A stretch of DNA of 64,000 nucleotides from DASPJR01 sp035628505 (GCA_035628505.1 DASPJR010000220.1:1-64000); one strand, 5' to 3'; counted from the first letter of the stretch, positions 34,794 to 44,774 are shown. The notes: generated by a model not told the origin, from the letters alone. A program made the numbers and translations.

Positions 34794-37700
34794 TTACTTG
34801 CCGCTTCCGCTCTTCCCGGCTTTTGCACTATAGTGAATCGGCTGCAGCTTCGAAAAAGGAGTAACGTCGAGTTGCACCACGATCAGCACCGTGACCGGCT
34901 GGTTTTTGACCGTGATTGTTCCGACCAGGCCTTCATTCTCCAAGCTCGTTGCAAATGCGCCCTTAAGGGTCGCGGAGAATTTCGCGTTTTGCGCGTTCAC
35001 GCTGCCTTTCTGCTTTTTCAGTTGAAGCTTGAAGCTGCTCTTCGCCACCTTCGCCGAACCTTTGCTCGATAATGTAAATGTCTGCACAGCGCCGCCAACA
35101 TCGACGCTGACCTGTTGTCCTCCGGGCGCAAATCCCTGCGGCACCGGCAGTGTTCCGGCGATGGTGATTGTATCGCTTCCGGTTTTCACGAAGTTCAATT
35201 TGATCTGCAGCTTGCTGACCGTCAGCGGCTGCGGCGTTGGCCCGCTCACCGTCAGAGTCATGCTGGAATTCAGCGTATGTCCTGCATCATCCGTGACCGT
35301 CACAGTCACGTTAAAAACTCCCGCGACTGCATAGGCGTGCGTCGGCGCAGCCGCGCTGCTGCTGCTGCCGTCTCCAAAGTCCCAGAGATACGACAGCACG
35401 GCTCCGGGCGGGCCGGCGACGCCGACGCTGAAGCCGACGGTCTCGCGAATTCCTGGCGCCGCGGGATTGGCCGAAATCGGGGATGTCAATTCGAGTGCCG
35501 AGATCGCAGGTGCCTCGGTCACGTTCAAGGAAGTGTTTGTAGAGAGCGAATGACCGGCATTGTCGGTGACTGTCACAGAGACGGTGAATGTTCCCGCCGT
35601 CGCATAGACATGTTTCGGCGTCGGCTCGACGCTCCCGCTGCCGTCACCGAAATTCCACAGAAAGCTCGATGTCACGCCCGGCGGCCCGACGACGCCGACC
35701 GTGAAGGTGACCGTTTGGCCGGTCAGCGGTGCCGGAGGATCGGCCTTAATCGACGTGATACTCAGGGGTACCACAGTCAGTGTCAGGTTCGCGCTGGCGC
35801 TTTCGCCAAACGGATCGGTCACCAACACGCTGACCACGTAGTCTCCAGCCAGCGCATAGACATGGCTGGGCGTCGCGCCCGTGCCGGTATTCCCGTCGCC
35901 GAAATCCCAGGCGAACGTGAGCGCGTCGGCGTCAGGATCCGCGGCCGTAACACTGAAATTCACCGGATTCGCAAACCCCGGCACGGGCGGATTTGCCGTT
36001 ATGCCAGCGGCAATGATTGGCGCATGATTCACTGGTCTGTCGAAAGCTAGAACACGATTGTTGTTGGAGTCTGCAATGAACAGCGTGCCCTTTGCATCGA
36101 TATAGACTCCGTTCGGCTCGCTCAGGCTGCGGGCGCTCACGCCGCCATTGTTATCAGTGTTGACGGTGAACGAGTCCCCCTGTCCAAAAACCCGGTTGGC
36201 CGCACGCGTTTCGTCCAAGGGATGGTCGAATTCCAGGACGCGATTGTTGCGTGAATCAGATATGTACAGTTCACCGGTTGCGCTGACGCAGACGGCGACC
36301 GGACGAGAAAGCGATCCGGCGCTGATGCCACCAGCGTTTGCCATATTGCTGTCGAAGGTGCTCTGACCGAAAACGCGGTTGGCTGCGGCACCAATAGTGA
36401 GCGGCGTGTCGTATCCCAGTACACGGTGGTTGAAGGTATCCGCCACATAAAGCCGGCCCGATGCATCAAGCCCGAGGCCATAAGGAGTAGAGAGGCTTTT
36501 GGCTGAGACGCCGCCGTTGTTTGCGGTATTGCTGGCAAAACCCGGCTGGCCGAGCACCCCATCGGCTACATTCGAAATCAGTGGAGAGCTATAGATCAGA
36601 ACGCGGTGATTGGATGTGTCCGCCACATACAGTCGCCCATCCCCATCCACGGCCACGTCCTGAGGAGAAGACAAGCTGGCGGGGCCTAAGCCGCCCGTGT
36701 TGGGGGTGGAGGTGGTGAAATCCGGCTGTCCGAAGACCCGATCGGCTACCGCGTCCGTCGTAATCGGGTCGTCGAATTCGAGCACACGGTTGTTTTCATA
36801 ATCAGCGACATACACATTCCCGCGCGCATCGACTGCGACACTGTAGGGATACATAGTCTTATCGTCGACAGTGGATCGGGAGCCGGTGGAGTAGAGATCA
36901 GGTTGCCCCAGTACGAAGTCCGCACCCTGGCCGTCGGCGAATGCGGCGGCGTTGGGCCAACTCAGCACCCGGTAGTTTTCTGTATCGCAAACCCAGAGAC
37001 GACCTGTGGTCGGGTTAACCGCGACGTCCAGCGGGAAGTACAGACTGCGAGGTGATTGGCCATCTGCGAAAGAGCTGGATTCCAAAAAGTTGGGTTGTCC
37101 GAGAACTGCGTCAGCAGCAGTATCACGGCCTAAGCGTGCATGAACGGGAAATGGCTTGAAGCTCGAGACTCCCGCACCAGGGGTACTCACGGTGATTACC
37201 AATTCGCCGGCGGCGGACACATCGCTGGAAGGAATCGTCGCGTCGAGGCGCTCGAACGAGATCAGTTGCGTGGGCCGCGGGACACCGTTCACCAGCACAA
37301 CCGAGGTGGCTAAAAAGCCTCGTCCTCTAACGGTAAGCGTAAAGCTGGGGCTGCCGGCAGACGTGGTGCTGGGCCAAAATCCAGCCAGGCTGGGAGCCGG
37401 AATCGCGAACGGTTGATCGTATTCCAGCACGCGATTGTTGAAGTAGTCCGCCACGTACAGGTTGTTGTTCCCGTCAAAGCATAGTCTGAACGGTCCCGAC
37501 AGTGTCGAGGCGCTTGGGGCACCCCCTTGATTGGGGCTGTTCCCAGCAAAATCAGACTGCCCGAAAACGCGGCTGGCGCCGGCGAAATTATTAATCGATT
37601 CGGGTTGCACGACGCGGTGATTGCCGAAGTCGGAGATATAGACGCGGCCGGCTGCATCCACGGCAAGTCCAATGGGAAGCGCCAGCGAATTACGGGCAGT

Positions 37701-38654
37701 TGCGCCGCCGCGGTTGCTTGCGTTGGAGATGAAATTCGGCTGTCCATAGACAGTGTCCGCGGCGTCATCCAGAATGTTGTTTTGTACATCCCTATACATA
37801 AGAACGCGGTTGTTATAGGAGTCTGCAATCAGCAGATTGTCATTCGCGTCCACGGCGACATCCAGGGGCCGCGCCAGCGATTTGGCAGAGAGACCTCCAG
37901 CGTTTTCTGTCGAGGTCGAGTAGTTCGGCTGGCCGATTACCTTGAACGGAGTACCTGATTTCAAAGGGGACGTGAAACCAATGACGCGGTTATTGAGTGA
38001 ATCTGCGACCCAGACGTTGTTATTTGAGTCGAGGGCCAATCCGTTGGGAAAGTTCAAGCTTCTGGGGGACGCCGTCGCGCTTCCGCGATTTGGGTTTCCA
38101 GAGAGAAAATCTGACTGCCCAATCACGCGGTCAGCGATGGTGTCGTGCGTCGCCGGATCATCATATACCAGCACGCGGTGATTGCTCGAATCACACACGT
38201 AGAGATTGCCAAGTGAATCCACCCTGATGCCTTCCGGACTATTCAGCGTGCCTGCTGAGGGTTTCGCGGCGCCCTGGTTGGGGAGAACGCTCACGAAATC
38301 CGGCTGTCCGAACACTTTGTCGGCCGCCTGCCCATTCGTGAAGGTGGCTGAATTGGGCCAGCTTAAGATCCTGTTGTTGAACGTATCGGAAACATACACA
38401 CGTCCGGATTTCAGATCGATACAGATGCCGTGGGGATTATACAGGCTGCTTGCGCTGGGATTTCCGCCCTGATTGATTGCCCCGCTGGCAAAGTCGGCCT
38501 GACCGAGAACGCGGTCAGCGACGGCGTCCAGTGCCGCAGCGAAAAGCGGCGCAGTCGTCAGCAGGCTCAGGAATACTATTAAAGCGTTAATGGGTTTCGT
38601 TCGCGAATTCGTGGACAACGATTGGGAGGCAGCGTGTGCTTCTGAAACAGGCAT
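34794..38654 (-). CDS. Secreted double NHL-propeller protein with TIG, PKD and shared C-terminal domains
   Basis: The 1286-residue product has a signal peptide after a short polar start (ALIVFLSLLTTAPLFAAA). Six NHL-type repeats follow, each with GQ(P/S)DF, NxGG, a SLxxPxG(V/L)AVD strand and LYVADxxNNRVL. A TIG/IPT-like domain comes next (SLAGFWPSTTSAGSPSFTL), then six more NHL repeats, three PKD domains (WDFGDGN, WNFGDGS, WDFGDGS), and a C-terminal domain of about 130 residues (VDVGGAVQTFTLSSKGSAK) that resembles the end of the glycoside hydrolase at 18125. Two six-bladed propellers in a row are predicted. It is convergent with the exporter operon. The role is probably a cell-surface or matrix protein; ligands are unknown. 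Confidence 0.8.
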   Translation of the reverse strand: MPVSEAHAASQSLSTNSRTKPINALIVFLSLLTTAPLFAAALDAVADRVLGQADFASGAINQGGNPSASSLYNPHGICIDLKSGRVYVSDTFNNRILSWPNSATFTNGQAADKVFGQPDFVSVLPNQGAAKPSAGTLNSPEGIRVDSLGNLYVCDSSNHRVLVYDDPATHDTIADRVIGQSDFLSGNPNRGSATASPRSLNFPNGLALDSNNNVWVADSLNNRVIGFTSPLKSGTPFKVIGQPNYSTSTENAGGLSAKSLARPLDVAVDANDNLLIADSYNNRVLMYRDVQNNILDDAADTVYGQPNFISNASNRGGATARNSLALPIGLAVDAAGRVYISDFGNHRVVQPESINNFAGASRVFGQSDFAGNSPNQGGAPSASTLSGPFRLCFDGNNNLYVADYFNNRVLEYDQPFAIPAPSLAGFWPSTTSAGSPSFTLTVRGRGFLATSVVLVNGVPRPTQLISFERLDATIPSSDVSAAGELVITVSTPGAGVSSFKPFPVHARLGRDTAADAVLGQPNFLESSSFADGQSPRSLYFPLDVAVNPTTGRLWVCDTENYRVLSWPNAAAFADGQGADFVLGQPDLYSTGSRSTVDDKTMYPYSVAVDARGNVYVADYENNRVLEFDDPITTDAVADRVFGQPDFTTSTPNTGGLGPASLSSPQDVAVDGDGRLYVADTSNHRVLIYSSPLISNVADGVLGQPGFASNTANNGGVSAKSLSTPYGLGLDASGRLYVADTFNHRVLGYDTPLTIGAAANRVFGQSTFDSNMANAGGISAGSLSRPVAVCVSATGELYISDSRNNRVLEFDHPLDETRAANRVFGQGDSFTVNTDNNGGVSARSLSEPNGVYIDAKGTLFIADSNNNRVLAFDRPVNHAPIIAAGITANPPVPGFANPVNFSVTAADPDADALTFAWDFGDGNTGTGATPSHVYALAGDYVVSVLVTDPFGESASANLTLTVVPLSITSIKADPPAPLTGQTVTFTVGVVGPPGVTSSFLWNFGDGSGSVEPTPKHVYATAGTFTVSVTVTDNAGHSLSTNTSLNVTEAPAISALELTSPISANPAAPGIRETVGFSVGVAGPPGAVLSYLWDFGDGSSSSAAAPTHAYAVAGVFNVTVTVTDDAGHTLNSSMTLTVSGPTPQPLTVSKLQIKLNFVKTGSDTITIAGTLPVPQGFAPGGQQVSVDVGGAVQTFTLSSKGSAKVAKSSFKLQLKKQKGSVNAQNAKFSATLKGAFATSLENEGLVGTITVKNQPVTVLIVVQLDVTPFSKLQPIHYSAKAGKSGSGK
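36031..38517 (-). repeat. Twelve NHL-type repeats in two groups of six
   Basis: Twelve units of about 170-200 bp encode the pattern V(F/L/I)GQ, NxGG, a SLxxP strand, then (L/V)Y(V/I)(A/S)DxxNNRVL. Six lie on each side of a TIG-like domain (about 37130-37420), which implies two complete six-bladed propellers. Confidence 0.8.
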
Positions 38655-39300
38655 GGGGGCGTCCTTTCACTTCTGAAGCCGACGCGCCTCCCGCGTCCGC
38701 AGACGCCCGCATTTGTTTGCAAACCATCGACCACCGCTGTGGTAATCGTCGATGGTTATCGAGGACGGCTCGTCCGACTGCACCCGCAAGTTAAGCACGG
38801 CGGCGCCGGAAAGAACCGCGCTGCGGCACATGAATTCAAGGCGAGAAATCGGGCTCATGCATCGATGCGCCGGGAAGCGTCTGCAACGCGGTTTCGTCGA
38901 TTCCCTGGCACATTAAAGGTGCTCGGCAATGCTGGAGAACACTTCCTCTCAGCCAGTTCACTTTCGCGGGCACGCCATCAGCCAAGATGCCGAGCGGATG
39001 TGCCTACGAATTGGCAGTCTGGAAAGGGAATCGTTCGTGTGAGCGTAAAGACCAGTAGTGAGACCGACCGTTGGAAAGCTGGTAGCTGGTTCATGGAGTG
39101 TGACTGGCTGGACTTCATTTTCAAGACGAAGGCTGGAGCGGTCCGTTCATTGGTAATACCATTCGACATCAAATACCGCGAGCTCGACCGTATTACTCAG
39201 CACTTCTTTAGGCCGCTACTACGGTGGATCAAACACAATCGGTGCAGATTATGGTTCAAAGTTAGATCGATAACGTATCCGGCACATCCATATGGAACTT

Positions 39301-39322
39301 TTCGAATCCCGCAGGGGACATG
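39301..39322 (+). other. Copy of the tRNA-Arg(CCU) 3' end, possible attachment-site remnant
   Basis: The 22 bases match the T-loop to acceptor end of the tRNA-Arg(CCU) gene plus two flanking bases (25839-25860) at 20 of 22 positions and in the same orientation. The upstream bases do not form a T-stem, so this is not a second tRNA. It could be the second attachment site of an integrated element or a chance or foreign tRNA fragment. Confidence 0.35.
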
Positions 39323-39507
39323 ACCGTTCCTCTCTGACTACTCGCACTGACCAGTTTATTTCGGCAATAACCGACCTGGCCTTCCAAGCTCGATCATCCA
39401 TAACGTAAATGGGATTCTACAAAAAACTCGTTTAGCGGGCGCTGCTCTAGGTGCATTGCTGTTTCGTAGAAAAAAAGAAAAAAAGATGTGCCTGCTTATC
39501 GTTGTGT

Positions 39508-39519
39508 ACTGTATACAGT
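39508..39519. promoter_or_regulatory. Perfect palindrome, probable GntR operator
   Basis: ACTGTATACAGT is a perfect 12-base palindrome eight bases before the GntR start codon. Its GTATAC core is the type bound by FCD-subfamily GntR regulators. Its position in the leader points to autoregulation of the regulator and of the operon downstream. Confidence 0.6.
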
Positions 39520-39526
39520 GTTCAGA

Positions 39527-40246
39527 ATGATTACCTTAAAAGAACACCTCCCCGAGACAAAGTCTCATCTGGTTCCACTCACGCGGCGCAGTCTGGCACA
39601 AGACGCCCTCGCGCGAATCCGGCACGCTATTGTTGCGGCCGAGCTGGCTGAAGGCAGTCCGCTGCCGGAAGATCAACTCGCAGCGCAACTGGGGGTTAGC
39701 CGCGTGCCGATCCGCGAGGCGCTCACGCAGTTGGAACTGGAAGGCTTAGTCGAAGTCGATACTCGCGGACGCAGCCGTGTCCGCAACTTTTCCAAAGAAG
39801 GTTTCGAAGACGTTTACTCCATGCGCTCTGCTCTGGAGATGATGTCTGCGCGTCTGGCCGTTCAGCGCATGACCGCAGCGGACTCGGCGGATCTCGAGGC
39901 CATGATCGACAAGCAGGCCACGGCGGTTGATCTGACGGATCTCAGCGTGCAGGACGTAGATCTGCATGAACGCATCATTCAGATCACTCGCCACCGCCAG
40001 CTCCTGGTGTGCTGGAAAACAATCCGCTCTCAGATTGAAGTCTGGCTCGCACGCGCGCATCGCGCGCAGTCGGCGCTGCATCTCTCCTCCGTCGAGATTA
40101 CCGTGCCGGGGCATCGCAGACTTCTTGCGGCGCTGCGCAGCGGCGACGTTAAACAGGCTGAATATGAAATGAACATGGAAATGATTACGTTCCGCGACTG
40201 GATTCTGGCCGGCGCGGCAAAGCAACCTCCGAAGCGGCCGGAATAA
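39527..40246 (+). CDS. GntR-family (FCD subfamily) transcriptional regulator
   Basis: The 239-residue product has an N-terminal winged helix-turn-helix (residues about 15-80: DALARIRHAIVAAELAEGS, LAAQLGVSRVPIREALTQLE, GLVEVDTRGRSRV) and a helical C-terminal FCD ligand domain (YSMRSALEMMSARLAVQR, DVDLHERIIQIT, GHRRLLAALRSGD). The conserved metal-site Asp/His pattern of FCD domains is partly visible (DLH, then GHR). ATG 39527 is chosen because it places the palindrome in the leader; an upstream ATG at 39488 would put it inside the gene. The stop is two bases before the next gene, so it is co-transcribed with the catabolic operon and is probably its repressor, released by a sugar acid or related carboxylate. 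Confidence 0.85.
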   Translation: MITLKEHLPETKSHLVPLTRRSLAQDALARIRHAIVAAELAEGSPLPEDQLAAQLGVSRVPIREALTQLELEGLVEVDTRGRSRVRNFSKEGFEDVYSMRSALEMMSARLAVQRMTAADSADLEAMIDKQATAVDLTDLSVQDVDLHERIIQITRHRQLLVCWKTIRSQIEVWLARAHRAQSALHLSSVEITVPGHRRLLAALRSGDVKQAEYEMNMEMITFRDWILAGAAKQPPKRPE

Positions 40247-40248
40247 TC

Positions 40249-43200
40249 ATGAACTCCGCAAAGCGTCATGCCGTGATAATGACTGTCTTCTCGTCTGTGC
40301 TTCTATCTGGAGCGCTGCGGATGCACGCCGCGGATGCGGACGGGGTTGCGTTTTTTGAATCCAAAATACGTCCCCTGCTGGTCGAACACTGTTACGAATG
40401 CCACAGTGAGAAAAAGCACAAAGGCGGGCTGCGCCTGGACAACAAAGCTGGATGGCAGCAGGGTGGGGAGACCGGTCCGGCAATTACGCCGGGCAATGCG
40501 GAAACAAGTCTGCTGATGAAAGCCGTGCGCTATAAGGACGACGATCTGCAGATGCCCCCAAAAAAGCGTCTGAGCAACGAGGAGATTTCTGCGCTCGAAC
40601 AATGGATCAAGATGGGCGCACCGGATCCACGCACCGGAACTGTCGCTGCACCCAAGGGTGTGGACATGGCTTCCGCTCGCCAGCATTGGGCTTTTCAGCC
40701 AGTCAGAGAACCGCAGCCGCCGTCGTTATCCCAGAACCCGGGCAAAACACAGGAACTGGACCGTTTCATCCTCAAGCGGTTAGAGAAAGAAGGTCTCAAA
40801 CCCAATGCGCTCGCGGATCGCCGCACGCTGATCCGCCGAGCCGCGTTTGATTTAACGGGATTGCCGCCAACACCCGCGGAAATCGATGCATTCTTAAAGG
40901 ATCAATCTCCCGAGGCGTACGCGAAGTTGATCGACCGCCTGCTGGCAACGCCGGCCTATGGCGAACGCTGGGGCCGGCACTAGCTGGATGTGGCGCGCTA
41001 CGCCGATACTGCCGGCGACGGCTCCGACTACCCCGTGCGCGAAGCGATTAAATACCGCGACTGGGTGATCAGCGCGATCAATGCAGACCAGCCTTTTGAC
41101 GAGTTTGTACGCGATCAGATTGCCGGAGACATTCTCGCTCGCACGGCGCCGCCGGAACAGTATGCACGCAAGGTGACGGCCACCGGATTCCTCGCCATCG
41201 GAAAGCGCTATGGTTACAAGCCCTCGCCGGATTTTCAGCATCTGGATTTCGCTGACGCGATCGATTCGCTCGGCCGTTCGCTGCTGGGCTTGTCGCTGGG
41301 CTGCGCGCGCTGCCACGATCACAAGTTTGATCCGATTACCGCAGCCGATTACTACGCGCTGTATGGAATATTCCAGAGCAGCGTCTGGGCGTTTCCCGGC
41401 GGTGAAGAACAGAAGAGGCCATCACAGTTCTGCCCCTTGGTGCCGCCCGAAGAAGCCGCGCGTCGCGACAAGGCCAAGGCTGCTGAAATTGCGCGCATGG
41501 ACGCGGAGATAGCGCATTTAAAACGCGAACGCGCCGCGCTCGACGGAAAGTCTTTTGCTGGCGGCGTGGATCTGGGATTCGAAGGCCAGGCGCTGGACAA
41601 AGCGCCCGGCGCGCCGTGGCTTTCGGTCGGGCGCAACGTTGTCATTGCGGACGCGCAGAGTCCATTCACTCACACGCACCCGCCTGGGACGCGAGGCGTG
41701 CGGATGGGAAGCGGACATCCGACTGAAGGCGTGCGCTACGTGTTCAAGCAGCCGCTGCATGCCACCGCCGGCCGGCAGATGCATTTCACAATCGATTTCC
41801 GTACGGTCGCGCCGACGGATAAATCTGGAGCCTACCGCTTCTATCTTGGGCGCGGAGTGGTTCAGTCCCTGGCCGTGGAGTTCAGCGTCAGTCCCGGCGA
41901 ATTTGCGATCCGCGATGGCGGAAAATGGAGCGTTCTTCGCAAGCTCGAGCCCGGCACGTGGTACACGCTCAGCGTGACGATTGATCCGGCCCGCAAGATG
42001 TACTCGGGTGTGGTCGGCACGCCCAATGATCTGACCCCCTTTAACGACAAAGCTCTGGGCGCAAACTGGGACGGGGTCGCCGATACGTTCATCTGCGATG
42101 CCATTGGCCACGTGGAAGGACCGGCGCCCGAACGCGATCTGGACAATATCGGCTTACAGGAGTCTCCATTCGGAGCTCCCGGCAGTGGTCCGGTTGCCAA
42201 ACCCGTGTTTCCGCCGGATTGGCAGGACCGCGTCAAGAAACTCGATGCTGAGATTTCCGCTAAGACCAAGCAACGCGATCTGGAAAAAGTAAAAGACCCG
42301 TACGAGGTGGCTTACGGAGTCAGTGAAGGAACTCCGGTGAATGCACGTATTCAGAAGCGCGGCGAGCCCGACAAGCTCGGGGAGGAAGTGCCGCGCCGCT
42401 TCATCGAGATCTTAGGCGGTGACAAGCTTCCGCCCGACCACAAGGGCAGCGGCCGGCTCGAGCTTTCGCACTGGTTGACGCGCCCAAGCAATCCGCTGAT
42501 CGCGCGTGTATTTGTGAACCGTGTCTGGCAATGGCACTTCGGCCAGGGGCTGGTTCCGACACCGAGCGACTTCGGCCTTCGTGGCGAAGCGCCCAGCCAC
42601 CCGGAACTGCTCGACTGGCTGGCATCGAAGTTCATCTCCTCCGGCTGGTCGATTAAGGCACTTAATCGCCTGATCATGCTCTCCGAAGCTTACCAGCGCG
42701 CGAGCGATGACAGCGGGGCTAATTTGAAAGTGGACCCTGCAAACCGCTGGCTGTGGCGCTTCACGCGCCAGCCGCTGGACGCTGAATCAATCCGCGATGC
42801 GATGCTCGCGATTAGCGGCCGCCTAAACCGTTCTGTTCCTGGACCGCATCCGTTTCCGCCGGTCGAATCCTGGGGCTTCACGATTCATAATCCGTTCCAC
42901 GCCGTGTACGAATCAAATCATCGCAGCGTGTACCTGATGCTTCAACGCAACCGGCGCCATCCCTATCTGGCGCTGTTTGATGCAGCCGATCCGAACATCA
43001 GTGTCGCGCAGCGCATGCCAACGACCACACCGTCGCAGACGCTGTTTCTCATGAACTCGCCTTTCGTTCATGAACAGGCCGAAGCATTCGCTCAGAAACT
43101 GCTTGCCGAATCGATGGACGATGCGGCGCGTGTGCGGCTGGCGTTTGAAACAACCGACGGGCGGCTGCCGGCCGATGTGGACGTGAGTGATGCGCTGGCA

Positions 43201-43326
43201 TTCGTGAATTCTTATCGCGCAAAGCTCGCCGAACCGGGCACGGCGACGGACAAACAGACCGTTGCGGCCTGGGCAGCACTGATGCGCGTGTTGCTGACAC
43301 GGAATTCGTTTTTGTACGTGGATTAA
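40249..43326 (+). pseudogene. Planctomycete-type cytochrome/DUF1549/DUF1553 protein interrupted by a TAG codon
   Basis: The frame spans 1026 codons but has TAG at 40981-40983 (codon 245). The N-terminal part has a signal peptide, a planctomycete cytochrome-like heme motif CYECH, the GLRLDNKAG and MPPKKRLS elements, and the start of DUF1549 up to YGERWGRH. In this family the next residue is normally Trp (the paralogue at 52822 reads GRHWMDVWRY); here TAG stands in its place and LDVARYADT follows directly. The rest holds the DUF1549 end (CARCHDHKFDPI), a lamin-G-like insert, and DUF1553 (ARVFVNRVWQWHFG, PFHAVYESNHRSVYL). So one TGG-to-TAG change accounts for the break. The family is secreted and usually paired with DUF1501, as here 20 bp downstream. 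Confidence 0.8.
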
Positions 43327-43346
43327 GATCAGAGTGGAGGGGGCGT

Positions 43347-44723
43347 ATGAACCGGCGCGATTTCCTGCACGCGGCCTCAGGGGGCTTTGGCGCATTGGCT
43401 CTGGCGGGCCTCTGGAGCGAAGTTCAGGCCGCCGAAGATCCGCTGGCTGCACGCCCTGGCCATTTTCCGGCCAAGGCGGACCGCGTTATTTTTCTGTTCT
43501 CGACCGGCGGCGTCTCGCACATCGATACCTTCGATCGCAAACCGCAGCTCACCGCCGATCATGGAAAGTCGATCACCGCTTCTCGCTGGCTCAATAAGCC
43601 CGGTCAGTATCAGCGCTTCCTGATCAAACCCCGCTGGAATTTCAAACAGTACGGCAAGAGCGGCACCTGGGTGAGCGACCTGTTTCCGCATGTCGGTTCT
43701 GTCATTGATGACATCTGCGTGCTGAACGCGATGTGCTGCGAAAGCGATGGTCACGACAAGGCTACGCTCGCCGCGCACACCGGCTCGGATCAATTCGCTC
43801 GGCCCAGCGCCGGCGCATGGGTGAGTTACGGCCTGGGCACCGTCAACAAAAACCTGCCCTCCTTCATGGTGCTCGCCCCCGCCGCTCCCTATGCGGGAGC
43901 GCAAACGTGGTCCAGCGATTTTCTTCCGGCGTGCCACCAGGGAACCCACGTGATTCCCGGAAAAGATCCGCTGCCGAATCTTCAGCCCCGCGTGAAAAAG
44001 CCGGAGCTGCAGGAGAAAGAACTGGAACTGCTCCGCAAGCTCAACCGCAGCCATCTGGAGCAGCGCGCCGCTGACCAGGCGCTCGACGCCCGCATCCGTT
44101 CCTTCGAGACGGCGTTCGGCATGCAGAGCGAAGCGCCGGATGCATTCGATCTCTCAAAGGAAAGCGATGCGACACTGAAAATGTACGGGCTGCAGCGCGG
44201 CGCGACGAGCGGCTTCGGCTGGCAGTGTCTGGTAGCGCGTCGCCTCGCCGAGCGTGGCGTTCGTTTTCAGGAATTAATCGACGTGGGTTCCAGCAACAAC
44301 TGGGATTCCCACGACAACATGGGCGACCACGAAAAACTGGCGAAGAACATCGACCAGCCTATCGCCGCATTGATCACCGATCTGAAGCAACGGGGAATGC
44401 TGGACCGCACGCTGGTGGTGTGGACCAGCGAATTCGGCCGCACTCCTTTTCATCAGCAGGCCGATCACAAGGGCCGCGAGCATCATAACCTCTGTTTTTC
44501 ATCGTGGATGGCCGGCGGCGGCGTGAAAGGCGGAATTGTTTACGGCAAATCCGATGAGCACGGCATTCTTCCCGTTGAAGGCAAAGTTCACACGCACGAT
44601 CTGCACGCGACCATGCTGCACCTGCTCGGCATCGATCATGAACGCCTGACGTACCGTTACTCCGGCCGCGACTTCCGCCTCACGGATGTGGCGGGCAACG
44701 TCGTCAAAGAAATAATAGCGTAA
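43347..44723 (+). CDS. DUF1501 family protein (Tat-exported, sulfatase-like fold), first copy
   Basis: The 458-residue product starts with a twin-arginine leader (MNRRDFLHAASGGFGALALAG), as usual for DUF1501. The body has the DUF1501 marks: VIFLFSTGGVSHIDTFDRKP, SDLFPHVGSVID, LNAMCCESDGHD, the RRLAERGVRFQELIDV stretch, DNMGDHEKLAKNIDQP, VVWTSEFGRTPF and LLGIDHERLTYRYSGRDFRL. The fold is related to alkaline phosphatase/sulfatase enzymes, without the Cys/Ser formylglycine motif. The biochemical role is unknown. It follows the broken DUF1549 gene by 20 bp. Confidence 0.88.
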   Translation: MNRRDFLHAASGGFGALALAGLWSEVQAAEDPLAARPGHFPAKADRVIFLFSTGGVSHIDTFDRKPQLTADHGKSITASRWLNKPGQYQRFLIKPRWNFKQYGKSGTWVSDLFPHVGSVIDDICVLNAMCCESDGHDKATLAAHTGSDQFARPSAGAWVSYGLGTVNKNLPSFMVLAPAAPYAGAQTWSSDFLPACHQGTHVIPGKDPLPNLQPRVKKPELQEKELELLRKLNRSHLEQRAADQALDARIRSFETAFGMQSEAPDAFDLSKESDATLKMYGLQRGATSGFGWQCLVARRLAERGVRFQELIDVGSSNNWDSHDNMGDHEKLAKNIDQPIAALITDLKQRGMLDRTLVVWTSEFGRTPFHQQADHKGREHHNLCFSSWMAGGGVKGGIVYGKSDEHGILPVEGKVHTHDLHATMLHLLGIDHERLTYRYSGRDFRLTDVAGNVVKEIIA

Positions 44724-44774
44724 AAGTGCGGCGCTACGGCACTTCCTCTCTGCTCGTCTGGAAAAAACTCTGAA

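Larger units (their letters stand above)
38655..39526. other. Gene-poor 870-bp region with a tRNA-3'-end-like sequence and the GntR promoter
   Basis: No gene is well supported. A plus-strand frame (38739-39323) and a short minus-strand frame (38667-38858) overlap each other and lack ribosome sites or a recognisable family. From about 39330 the DNA becomes AT-rich, with A-runs just before 39490, as expected of a promoter for the downstream regulator. The stretch may be a decayed insertion; 39301-39322 is listed separately. Confidence 0.4.

Noticed and set aside
35115..36050. Plus-strand frame of 311 codons
   Set aside because: It is antisense to the PKD region of the NHL protein; repeated Arg/Gly/Cys content mirrors the repeats on the other strand.
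36031..38517. CRISPR array or DNA-level tandem repeats
   Set aside because: The periodicity comes from divergent protein repeats (NHL units); no short identical repeats with unique spacers were seen.
39301..39322. A second tRNA gene
   Set aside because: Only the T-loop to acceptor end matches; the bases upstream give no T-stem, anticodon arm or D-arm.
38739..39323. Plus-strand gene of 194 codons
   Set aside because: It overlaps an opposite frame, has no ribosome site or recognisable domain, and ends at the tRNA-like fragment; coding status is not supported.
40249..43326. Genome-wide reassignment of TAG to Trp
   Set aside because: TAG ends the esterase gene at 50138-50140 just before an out-of-frame gene and ends htpG at its normal C-terminus, so TAG is a normal stop here; only local explanations remain.
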